Shown here piece after piece: positions 37,381 through 48,340 of a DNA stretch of 64,000 nt. The notes below the pieces were generated by a model that was given only the letters and a program-made list of their open reading frames with translations, was not told where the DNA came from and ran no database searches. Source of the stretch: Pararge aegeria (taxonomy: Eukaryota; Arthropoda; Insecta; Lepidoptera; Nymphalidae). The stretch lies in assembly GCF_905163445.1 (NCBI RefSeq), contig NC_053183.1, forward strand, positions 558,001-622,000, in the 5' to 3' direction. The position numbers were made by a program, and so were the translations under genes. Each line of letters begins with the position of its first letter. The stretch's first letter is position 1.

Positions 37381-38154
37381 TGTGAAAAAACAGGGCATTC
37401 ACATCAATGCTCTTAATATTCAAGTTATCAGTACAATAATAATTACTAATCAAGTTATGCAAGCTTTCTAATGTAGGATTATTGTTATAAGTAAATTAAA
37501 TAATAGAAAAAGTTAACAATAATATTTAATATTGCAATTAGATTAGCGTTGATGGATTGAATAATATGTAACTATAAAAGAAACTAATACACTATCTCAT
37601 ATCAGTGTTTTAACAATAATAATTATTACTTCAATAACTTGCTGTGATGCAAGACAAAGATACTATAATTACAATTCTTATAGATAATAATTGTTTTAAT
37701 AATTTAGAATATAGTTAAATTGTTATATCTTACCAATATGGTATTCCTGTTAGAATAGTAGGTGCAGTGCAACAATTGTGATATATTTGATTGAAAAATA
37801 ATTTATATGATTGTGTTATGTTTAATTGAATGAAGCTTTAACTCCAGCCAGCCCGACACTGGCCTTATCTGAGTTTGTACTATTTGCTTATTCCTTATCT
37901 ACTAGAGTTCCTCGCCTCACATCAGTTATCTACTGTGGCTGTCCTCTGTTGCTCATTAAATTATTGCATTTAAGCAAATTGATATTCTGAAGTCTACTGG
38001 TTGTAGTTTTTGTATATTTTGTTTTTTGACGTAAATTTCTACTTAGCACCTAATTAATTATTGCAGTCATATAAATTTATTTGTTTTATTTATTCAGTGG
38101 ATTTTAGTGTTTAGACAAGAAAACAATGTTATTTATTTTGTTTGCTTTTAAGTC

Positions 38155-38160
38155 AATAAA
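38155..38160 (+). promoter_or_regulatory. Polyadenylation signal candidate for P5CDH
   Basis: AATAAA about 775 nt after the P5CDH stop, in AT-rich DNA. An ATTAAA at about 37495 could serve instead, so the real 3' end is uncertain. Confidence 0.35.
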
Positions 38161-40246
38161 AATATTTCTGCTCAACCTGTTTATTAGTCATGTCTCCATT
38201 AATCTATTGTTGATGTGGTGTAAACAGCTGTAAGGGCTTGTCAAAATATTACTGGCATCAAAGTTACAACAGTACAACATCAAGTGCCTATTTCATAACT
38301 ATGAAACCATTTAAAATTTTGTGACCTTTTTTCCAACCCAGAAAATGGTAATAAAACTTCTATATTTTGAAATAAGATTACAGAATGTAAAATATGGTTT
38401 AATCTATAATTAGATGGTAGGTTTTCTAACTAATTTTTAAATTTTTATGAAAATGTTTTTACCTACACTTGGGGTCAATATCATTTTCATAAAAAAATTG
38501 ATTTTGATTTGAACCTGCGACTCTGGTAGTCGCGGCCTGACAACATGACTTATCTCGTACTATCTCGTACCTACTTAAACAGATAGTAACATGTAAAGCC
38601 GCCTCCACATGCTTGGCATACAACGTCAAACAGCGAATGCCAACCTAAAAAACCCGAACGTGTGGATGGTTGTTTGCATTATTTACAAATTCAAATTCAA
38701 ATCTTTATTTGCGTGATTGCAGGTTAACAAAGTTTTGTGCTACAATCTGCCATTCTATGGCATGGCAGTATATGCGAATTATAATAACACTTCAATAATA
38801 ATAAATGTATTTATACAAAATGACAATGAAAAAATTAAGGTATCAAAACTGTAAAATTAAATAACAATGTGAATTTCAAATTAAATAATAAAAACCAAAA
38901 TCTGCACCAAACTGAAATAAGACCAAAATAAAAACCTAGAAACAATAATTTTAACATTTAATTTTATATATATCGTCTACTTAATAAAACTGATAAAACA
39001 TAAGCCATTCAATAATTTTATTCTTAAATCTAGGCAGAGATATGTCAATTGAAGTATTTGATAATTTGTTATAAATTGTTATTGCCATAGTGTTTGTTTA
39101 TCAGTGTTTTGTGCAAAAATCAAAGGACTAAAAACATGTTTGCGATGTACCCAATTGCTTCAGGACTACGAACGGAGTTACTATTGAACGGCCACTACAC
39201 TCAGCCATAGCGAAAGTACTCTGTCTGTCTGTTTCTTTTCACGACTAAACGACTGAACGAATCTTAATGAAACTTGGCAAGAAGATTATATCCTAGAGAT
39301 AGACATAAGCTATATTTTGTCTCAAAATATAATCAGGGATGAATTGTCCTCTTATTCTTATTATTTCTAATCGTAGGTACAATGTTTTGCCGAGTAAGGC
39401 AAAGGCCTTTAAATACATAACAAACAAAAAAAAAATAAGAATTCAATTACAAAATTACAATGTCATCCTTATATTAAAAGTTAAACGAATAGGTTCCATA
39501 GTATACTTTAACAGCATACTTTTGAATGGTATAATAAGCTTTATCTATTAGATATTCGTGTAATTGTTGTTATTTATATTAACGATACTTGCAGGCGGGT
39601 CCTGTTTTTGAGGTTAGATACGTGGAAATCGGCATTTAGGTTGTTGTAGTTGATAACTTAAGTAATAGAAATTAATATAAATTGGTTTGTAAAATTTCAT
39701 CTTATGTGTGGTAAAATAAGGGGTGAAAGTTTTTACTGGTTTTTTTTTACTTAGTCCGCAAACCTGAAATCTAGAAAATAGGTTTATTTTTAAGTATGTA
39801 CATTACCAAAGAAAATATTTTATTTAAAAGGGTAAAACAGGGGTTGAAAGTTAAAGACACCTTTGAGTCCGGTTGGTTTGAAAATTCGGTTATTGTAATA
39901 ATGCGATAAACAATATATTTAAATAACTATACGCCAGAGTGTATCTTTCTGTCTGTTTAAACTTTTAAACTGATCTTAAGGACATTCGAAATAAGCCGGT
40001 AGCTTTCTTTTTAGAGAAGGAAATAATGATAATTTTATCTCTATTTAAAAACTCGTCCGTCATTCTTGTCCATGCGGATAACGTATACTAATACGTTAGC
40101 CAATGATGGTGACGCCGTACTTGTGTTGGCTGGATGTTCTCAGTGTTTGGCCCGTGTATTGTGTTCGCAACAGCAAGCATGTAGAGGCGGCTTTAAACCA
40201 ATGTGTAAAAATTAGATACAAAGCTCTCGGCCACAGATACATGACG
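38161..40246. other. Intergenic, no gene
   Basis: AT-rich; a decayed LINE-tail-like patch near 38690-38780 and a Helitron-like patch near 39220-39330 (ctgtctgtctgtttcttttc). Confidence 0.45.
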
Positions 40247-40781
40247 ATGACTCTCCTTACCTCTACCCTCCATACATGCCTGCGACAGCCGCCACCACAG
40301 ACCAGTAAATAAGCCGCCATCAGACATTATAGTCTGTGGATGCAATTGGCATTGGCATTTGGCATATGGAGGGTCATCTTATATGGGAGAAAAGTTGAAA
40401 AAGTGTCCAGTGTATGCGCTAAATAACAGTTCAAAAATCCTCCACAATGGCGCTGGTGGATGCACAGGGTATGAATGTAGCAATCGTAGATGAATTGAAG
40501 TATGCCGAGTTAAAAAAATTAATGTCATTATCGACTAAAGTAGTTAATTATTGAGAATTTCAACAACTTACGTTGTACAAAATATTGTGGTAAATATAAC
40601 CTTACTTCCTTGTATCTCCATACTTCCTTGTTTATTTTTCAAGCCTACTCTAACAATATTTATATTTGGCGCTTCTTTTAAGAGTTACCCTGATGCAAAT
40701 GTGGCGCCATCCTAATTTAATACATTTTGACGACACTTTTTCATATACACAGATGACTCTCCTTACCTCTACCCTCCATAA
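40247..40781. repeat. 28-bp direct repeat bracketing about 480 bp
   Basis: gatgactctccttacctcta followed by ccctccata occurs at about 40247-40275 and again at about 40753-40781, with the short ORF at 40447 between. Confidence 0.85.
40447..40554 (+). other. Short coding-like ORF (35 codons), possible orphan first exon
   Basis: ATG in good context (cacaATGG) opens a 35-codon frame, MALVDAQGMNVAIVDELKYA then ELKKLMSLSTKVVNY, ending TGA. The ELKYAELKKL segment looks like the start of a SAP-type helix pair as in nucleolar/spindle-associated proteins, but nothing downstream continues it. A weak donor (GTAGTT) lies after STK. It sits between two copies of a 28-bp direct repeat (about 40247 and 40753). 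It may be a duplicated first exon, a micro-ORF or chance. Confidence 0.25.
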
Positions 40782-40950
40782 TTTGGCATTTCAGTAAACT
40801 ACATAGACATACCTACGCTACGAATCTTACGATAGTACATACAATACAGAGATGTGCGTAAAGTTCTTTCTAGAATGAAATGATATTTTCTTTTCGTAAA
40901 AACAAAATTCTCACATAAAAACGGATTAAAAGTGTTCTGAATAGTTGAAA

Positions 40951-42199
40951 ATGGCTAACATTTTTGGGTTGATTGTGTCAGGGCGCCTGGTAAGTAGACA
41001 AGGATTTGTTATTTATAATTGAAATGTAAGGGAGAAGTGAAGTGTTAGTCGCCGGTCCTCAGGTACAGACAGACTTCACGCCTGTGTCGGAGACGAGCCT
41101 GATCACCACCATCCTGGACGTGGACTCTATCAACCACGCGGTGGTGTTCCTGACGGGCAGCACGCCGCTGCCGGCGGGCACCGTGGCCGTGGTGTACTGG
41201 AGCTGGCCCGACCCCGCCGCGCCGCCCAACTGGCAGCCGCTGGGACACATCTCCAACGCCAAGCCCTCCGCTATATTTAAAATATCAAACTTGAAAAAGC
41301 TGCATGAACTATCGAGTAAGATGTACAACTTTTTGAAATTAATCCTCAAACAAATCAAGTCTCTCCATATGTCTGTTTGTAGTGACTACTACAAGAAACA
41401 GACTAACTTGTAATTTTAAAAATTCCTGTTTTAATAAAGCAAACCGTTCATTGTTTTCAGATGAAAATAAATTTGTGAGTGCATTTGGACAACAACAGAT
41501 TTGTAATAATGCACAGATTGGCATTTCTATAGAACCTGAATCTAACGCACAACTACTTCCTAATTCAGAGGTAAACTTTTTTTCCTTTTTTACTATTATA
41601 AAATATTGTAGAAAGTCGGGCATTGGAAGTGCATGCAACATGATATAAGAAATATAATTTCCAACAAACAGCAAATTGATCATGAGATAACTTAAATATA
41701 ATATCCTCAGTCTTTAGGGGGCACACAAGCCACAGATCAGAGCTGTATGATAAACTACAAACATTAATGCATCTATGCTAAATTGTGACTTGGCATAATG
41801 TTTGGGAAAGTTATATGTAGGTATATGCTTTTATTATGATTTCTAAGGTAAGGTAATTTCTACCTTAGGTTTCATGTGTAAAAAACAAGGTTGTGTAGTA
41901 TACAACTGTATATTGCCTGTTAAATATGAGCTAGGAACATGGTTGGATATTTTCCAGAACCTTCTATATGTTATATGTATTTTTTTTTCTGTCCGTAGGC
42001 GCAACAGACTTACTCGTACGTGACGTTCGCGCAGAAGATGCTGGAGCACCTGGTCAACTTCGTGGCGTCGTTCTCGGTGACGCAGACGGAGATGCGGCCC
42101 ACGCCGGGCGTGTCGTACATCCCGCTCAACACGCTGCAGACGTGGTACGAGAACTTCGAGCGCCGGTTGCAGGCCAACCCCAACTTCTGGAAAAACTAG
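40951..42199 (+). CDS. Hikeshi: Hikeshi (HSP70 nuclear import carrier, OPI10/C11orf73 family)
   Basis: Four exons, 40951-40989, 41063-41315, 41461-41570 and 41999-42199, join with exact phases into a 200-residue protein, close to the roughly 197 residues of the human protein. Hikeshi carries HSP70 into the nucleus under heat stress by binding FG-nucleoporins, acting as a homodimer. The family landmarks are all present: N-terminal MANIFGLIVSGRLVQT, SINHAVVFLTG, PNWQPLGHISNAKPSAIFKI, AQIGISIEP, FAQKMLEHLVNFVASF and the C-terminal TWYENFERRLQANPNFWKN. Start context is gaaaATGG. Exons 2 and 4 are GC-rich, whereas exon 3 is AT-rich. AATAAA at 43220-43225 may be the polyadenylation signal. Orthology is clear; function is taken from the family. 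Confidence 0.95.
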
Positions 42200-43219
42200 T
42201 GCGGAACTCAGTTGATAAGCGAATGCCTTATTTCCTGAAGAGCTTTTGCTCGCGGCGACATTCTTATGCAAGGTATAGCGTCACTAGGCTAGGCGTAAAC
42301 AGCGGCGCAGATACACATAATTATTTGCTTCCTAGCTTGATTCATGTACAAATCTGTGTTGTTACCTGAACACAGAGCTCTTTGGTTCTCCTTTCACTCA
42401 TTACATTTGACCCCTGCACCTATGCCTCAGGTTGATTGACAACCAACCTAAGGCGTAGTTGTTAAGTCTCATGGGCCTGTAATTTCAACTGCCTTTTAGA
42501 TAGCAGCACAGCATTCAAAATGAGGAGTCTGTTGTGATTATTTTGCAAAGAATAGATAATCAAAGGTAGGGTACCTTATGTACTATTAAATCTGCATATT
42601 ATGCAATATTGTGGTGATTAGAATAGACTTTAAAGATTTTAAATTCAACACAACCAGTGCTCACATACAAACGTTTAAGTTATGTAAGGATCACAATTGT
42701 TAAGGAAAAATTTCCTGGGCTGCAATGTTGTTGCCTGTGAATATTATGGTCCTGGACAATGTCGCCGCGTGCAAAGGCATGTAGTGTTATGACAGCTTTG
42801 ACGCAATCTGCTGTAGTGGCTGCTGGTCGGTTTCCGCGACTCATATAGGGGGCATGGCTTGCTGGAAAGGGGATGCGAATTGGAATGATTATATGTCCCC
42901 CATAATTCATAATAATTAAAAAATAACAACTTTTACCTAATTAATACTCTTAGGAAACAACTGTGAACAGTTTCCATAAAAAATACGCGGTGTCAACTAT
43001 AAAATCAGCTGTGTATACATTTTAGGTCAAATGGAGTCAGATTGCAACAGAAGATACTATTGAAAGATACTATAAAATAAGATAATATTGAAATCTACAG
43101 TTGCACTGGTAATAAGGTGCTAGTATAGTATAATAGTATTAAAGCAATAATTTACACACAAGTGAATGTGATCTCAAGGCATTAATTAGTTAGGTTGTAA
43201 TTTTTTATATTAAAACTGA

Positions 43220-43225
43220 AATAAA
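43220..43225 (+). promoter_or_regulatory. Polyadenylation signal candidate for Hikeshi
   Basis: AATAAA about 1 kb downstream of the Hikeshi stop codon in an AT-rich stretch. Nearer variants may be used instead. Confidence 0.3.
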
Positions 43226-44756
43226 ATTTCTTTATTGAAATTAAAAACATTCTTTTAAATTAATAAGAACTCTTGTTATATTGAACTTCTTCTATATTAA
43301 TAAATAAGTGGGGTACCCCTTTTCCTAACAAACTTGTATTAGCAGATAGTTTGCCGCACTGAAATCATAGCAATTGATGAGTTTTAAATTGACATTTAAA
43401 AACAATGGGAAATTAATTTTGACAATTTTTATATGCAAAGATGAATATAATATGAATGATGTCATAATTGACGTGAACATCTCATGAACTAAGGGCGAAA
43501 GTATGTCATACAGAAAAGGCCCTAGATTACTGCGATTCTGTCGATGAAAGGCTCATAATATTATTTAGATTAATTTAGTTGAATAAAAGTTATGTCTGTG
43601 AACTGAGCAGGAAATTATAATAATGACCTTTTGTGTGATAAATGCCTTAAATATAGGATATGCAATAAACAGTATGGTACAAGTTGAATGTGTTTTGCTA
43701 TAGAACTTTAAAATGTTATTTAGGGGTCGTTTCACTGTCACACAGGTATATATTTTGCTGTCAAATTTGATATTGTTGATTCATCTGTGTCAATGTGAAC
43801 TAACCCTCAGTATGACATTTCCCCGTTCACAATCGGAGTGTCTTTTTCTAGTATCGGAAATCGGTATCGCCAGAGTAAGATATTTTTGTCGATTGTTTGT
43901 AAACGGTATTTAAAATAAAATCTCTAGTGCAGGGGGCTTGAAACCATATCTTAAGACAGATTTTTTTAATATCGATTAATTAATAAATTTATCGATAAGC
44001 CCCAAGAGTGCTACTTACTATATTCCAATAAAAAACCCCGTCGTGAAATAAAAAACTAAATATAATATTAAATTATGACACGTAGGTATAGTTAAATTAT
44101 TTAGATTTTGAATTATTTCCGCAAAATACACTCATGCGCAAAATTTCAATTTCATCAATTGGCACCGGAATCATTTTTACATTAAACATTACATTTTTTT
44201 CGTGAGGGTTTTTAGTTTAAAAAAGACCACGATTGCGTGCGTGAAAATTTCATACTTGGGCTACGAATGGTACATTTAGCCGCACCCAAAATGAGGCAAC
44301 CGCAAACTAAAGAGATTCGTTTCATCAAGTGCATTGTTACGCGATATTTTAACACAAAGACTGCTTATAAAAATATATTTTTATTATAAATAAATTCTTA
44401 TTACAAGTGCAGGTTTTGATTTTTATTAAAGCATTTGGATGACATCTCCTGCCTTACGGTTGAGTGGTCAGTGGAAGCGGGACCCGATGCAAACCGTGGT
44501 AAAGGTTCTTCCGAAAAAATGCAGAGATTAGCGCGTGGTCACAAATTAACTTTGATCCATTAACAAGAGGTTGTGAATATAGAAAAAAAACCTACTATAT
44601 GACCGTATTTACCAAGATATTTAGGCACTACTTGATTTTTGTCTGTACCAGACACTAAAAAGTAACGGAATTTGCACCAATATAAAAAATGGTACAGCTA
44701 CAGCTACAGTACAGTTTATATTGCATTGCATTATAAGATAATTAATAAAGAATCAT
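43226..44756. other. Intergenic, no gene
   Basis: AT-rich with no recognised repeat or exon. Confidence 0.5.
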
Positions 44757-45035
44757 CATCATCAAATCAACCCATTACCGGTCCACCAAACAGCACGCGT
44801 CTCGTCCCAAAATGGGAACGGTTTAGGCCGCAGTCCACCAAGCTGGCCCAGTGGATTGGTGGACTCTAGACATCTTGGAGAACTTTCAGGCATGCAGGTT
44901 TCCTCACAATGTTTTCCTTCGCCGTTGAAGCAAATGATATTTTAACAACAAATGAGGTGCGAGGTGCTGGGACTCGAACTCAACACCCCAAAATTGAAGG
45001 CGAAGTCCTACCTAACCAATGAGCTATCACCGCTG
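44757..45035 (-). mobile_element. SINE family 2, full copy
   Basis: Same element as 25497-25800; the tRNA-like head on the right has gggactcgaac (box B inverted). Confidence 0.75.
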
Positions 45036-45234
45036 CAATGAAATAATTATATTTAATTTCGGGCGATTTTACGCCTGTGTAACTACACTTATTCCATCAG
45101 TCTCATTGTGTATAATATTGAAATCATCAGTAAGAATATTATAGTTTTATGTACCTATCCTGCGCAGCGGTGAGCGCTGTGACTTAAAGTTGCGAGATCC
45201 TGGGTTCGGAGAGAACAAATCCAGATAGATTTAT

Positions 45235-45465
45235 TATTTCCAAATTTCTTCTGGTCTGGTCTGGTGGGAGGCTTCGGCCGTTGCTAGTTACAACCGTACC
45301 GACACAAACTTCAGCTAAGCGGTTCCGGTACGATGTCATGTCGGAACCGTTTAGCGATATGGGTTTAATATATCTACCATAATCCGCATCAGGTTAGCCC
45401 GCAACCATCTCAGACTGCATCTTCAAATACCAGCAGGTAATACTGCAGTCAAGGGCAAGACCCCA
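45235..45465 (-). repeat. Interspersed repeat family 3 copy
   Basis: Inverted relative of 8205-8410 and 21730-21905: ggttagcccgcaaccatctc and accagcaggtaatac. Confidence 0.55.
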
Positions 45466-45680
45466 CACCAGGAATAGTAGCGTTGGTTAGACCTCTTCGA
45501 TTGACAGGTGACATCAAACATAAATGAATGGATGGATGTGGAAATACCTACCCTCTACAAACTTTCCATGTCCGAGATTTTGCCTATAGTCAGACCAGGA
45601 AAATAATAACCTGTTCTGTGGACGCCACATTTGACAATGTGACACACGTTTGACAAGTGTATACAAAAAAATTGTTCCAT

Positions 45681-46012
45681 TTTGACGGCTGATTGGCGCA
45701 GTGGGCAGCGACTTCGATTCCCACCACTAAAACAATTGTGTGTTGAACATGAATATTTTTCAATGGCTGGGTGTTTTATCTGTAAGTATATTATGACACG
45801 ACGGCCGATTGGCGCAGTGAGCAGCGACCCTGCTTTCTGAGTCCATCGTCGTGGGTTCGATTCCCACAACTGGAACATGTTTGTGTGATGAACATGAATG
45901 TTTTTCAGTGTCTGGTTGTTTATCTGAATATTATTCATAACAATATTCATCAGTCATCTTACTCATCTCTACCAATAACACAAGCTACGCTTACTTTGGG
46001 GCTAGATGCATG
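45681..46012 (+). mobile_element. Two SINE family 1 copies in tandem
   Basis: A shortened copy (45681 to about 45797, missing part of the head) is directly followed by a nearly full copy (about 45798-46012) in the same orientation. Confidence 0.8.
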
Positions 46013-46498
46013 TTTATTTTTCTATACAAAAGAATAAAAAAAAAACAGTTTTAATTATGCATGTGATGTTAGGGCTGTATCTGATTTCTTTCAGTAAAAA
46101 CTGTGGCAGCGGTTTACTCAAAAACTGTTAGGTTTTCGGTTACACAAATAAGTCTCAGAGACAGTACATAATGTGCCCTCTAAAGCCTATGAAGTATTAT
46201 TTCGGTTTTCATTTACACGTAGATATATACAACGTCATCCGCAATAAAGGGAGTTTTTATGATCTTGGACAGGTTTTAATTTAAGTTTTGCAGTGACTAG
46301 AGTATTAATAAAACAATAAGGGTTGGAAGCAACATTTATTTCAAGAGAATAGAAACAATGAGGTAACAATATTCTAAGTCTAGTGAACACATACCTAAGG
46401 CACGGGTAGTATTGGAATTTATCACAAGTGGCCCCAACGGCTTATATATATGCTTTTATCTTCTCAACATGTTTCATATTATATGTGCACCAAATATA

Positions 46499-46820
46499 CA
46501 GGGTGTCCCAAAACTTGACGATAAAATGGTACCAGCCGAGAGGCCAACTCATACCAGTTCTGGGAAAAATAAGGAAAAAAATCCATGTCACATAGTGACA
46601 TAAGACACAAGATGACGTCACTAAAAAATCATTGCCATTTCATTGTGAAATTTGTAACCACGGTACTTAAAAATGCGATCAAGGGTATTTTTAATTTTTT
46701 TGATAAATGTCTATTACTACTTAACTATGTGACATGGATTTTTTTCCTTATTTTTCCCAGAACTGGTATGAGTTGGCCTCTCGGCTGGTACCATTTTATC
46801 GTCAAGTTTTGGGACACCTG
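46499..46820. mobile_element. Palindromic Tc1/mariner-type MITE
   Basis: Nearly perfect 96-97-bp inverted arms (46499-46595 and 46725-46820), termini CAGGGTGTCCC and GGGACACCTG, flanked by TA on both sides. Confidence 0.9.
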
Positions 46821-48266
46821 TATATCCATAGTTGGGTATAATCAACTATTTGCCCACAGAGTATTCGTCAAACACAAATCAAAGTGAAACTAAGAAGAAA
46901 GTTCTATAAATAATAACCGTAGGGTGTTTTACAGTATGACTAAGGGTGAAAACACACATATCAGCATTGATTCGCATTTTTCTATTAAAAATGGCTGTTT
47001 AACATCCGCATTTTATATTTACGGAGAAGGTTCGAAGTGTACAGCAGAAACTGCAAATAGCAATCTAACAAACTTATGGAATGGTTCGGGACCGAGGGGT
47101 AGGAGACCACATTCTGTTATCGCAGCAATAATAAATACTCTTAAGCGACTTTACACTCGGTTAGGTTAGTTTACTCGATGCAAATAAGTGTGCCAAAAAC
47201 ATCTGCTAAATGCCAATCAATTGATGACAATTGTGTGAATTCACCCTTATTTGTGCTATTCCGCAAAGCGACCATCGAATTTGTACTAGAAACTTAAATT
47301 AGCTCTGAGATCCGCTTTATAACTAATTAACAATATCTCCAACAAAATACGTACATCGCCCACAAACGATGCGAAACGTTCGAAAGAGTAACATACAAAA
47401 AGCTGGGTCTACACGTCGGTACATGCTCGACTAAAAGCTTCACACAGCTTCTCCGCTTTTGGCACAACAAAATAACGTGCTTCTCAATAGTACAAAGCCG
47501 CATGAAAGTAATTTATGACATTGGTAAACTTATTCAAGCCTCAGAGCAGATGTTCTCTAATTTGTTTTTTTTTAAAAACCTTTGTAACATCGAACATGTA
47601 CCTGAAGGCTGTGTAAAAGAAATACTCTAATTATTTTATAACGAAACCATCCTGTATATCTTTACAATTCAGTTTAACATAAATAAAAACCTGAAAACTC
47701 CAGCCGCAGCATGTAACGTTCCATCAAAACGTAATATAGTATACATACACAATAAAGTAGTAAAATGGTGTGAATATTGAATGGGATTTTCATTTATCTA
47801 ATGCTTAAGTGGCTTGTGTCAAGTCAACAAATAAGAATGGATTGTGAATTCATTACGTTTGGTCGTTTATAACCTTACGTCGGTGGCAACCTTACGTCAA
47901 CGCAGAAGTGTTCACTGCACGGTCAGCGGTGTCTGCCACAGCCATAGTTTGGCGTCATACGAGCTCATTTGACCCTAAGATGTTTTCGTCACGTCTGAAA
48001 ACAACTAGGGCCGGTAATAAATAATAATATAAGTCAGTGTGAAATAGTGGTCAGCCAGTCGGACGTGACAAAAATTGGAAGTGTAGTATCGTAATATTAC
48101 CGACCTAGGCTAAACAGTCTTCGCCAAAAACAAGGACGAGGTTTACGCGAACAAGAAGAGCCGGTTGCCGGTTACTGGTATGCACGTATGTAACGAATTA
48201 AGAAATTATAAGTTCAAAAATTGGTAAATTATACTGGGATCTTTCAATTATACGCGTCGTTGCGTC
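46821..48266. other. Intergenic, no gene
   Basis: The 81-codon frame at 46924-47169 has no recognised motif. No repeat identified. Confidence 0.45.
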
Positions 48267-48272
48267 TTTAAT
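48267..48272 (-). promoter_or_regulatory. Polyadenylation signal variant (ATTAAA) for CDC7
   Basis: On the minus strand, ATTAAA lies about 70 nt after the CDC7 stop codon at 48341-48343; no AATAAA is nearer. Confidence 0.35.
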
Positions 48273-48340
48273 TGTCAAGTCCTGTCAGCCTTTCCTTACG
48301 TGTCGCAACATACTCACTGAGCTCAAAGAGCCAGCTAGTC

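Noticed and set aside
41968..42369. 133-codon plus-strand ORF
   Set aside because: Wrong frame over Hikeshi exon 4.
45555..45950. 131-codon minus-strand ORF
   Set aside because: Translation of two adjacent SINE copies, not a gene.
46412..46887. Two ORFs of 63 and 100 codons
   Set aside because: They run through the two arms of the palindromic MITE.
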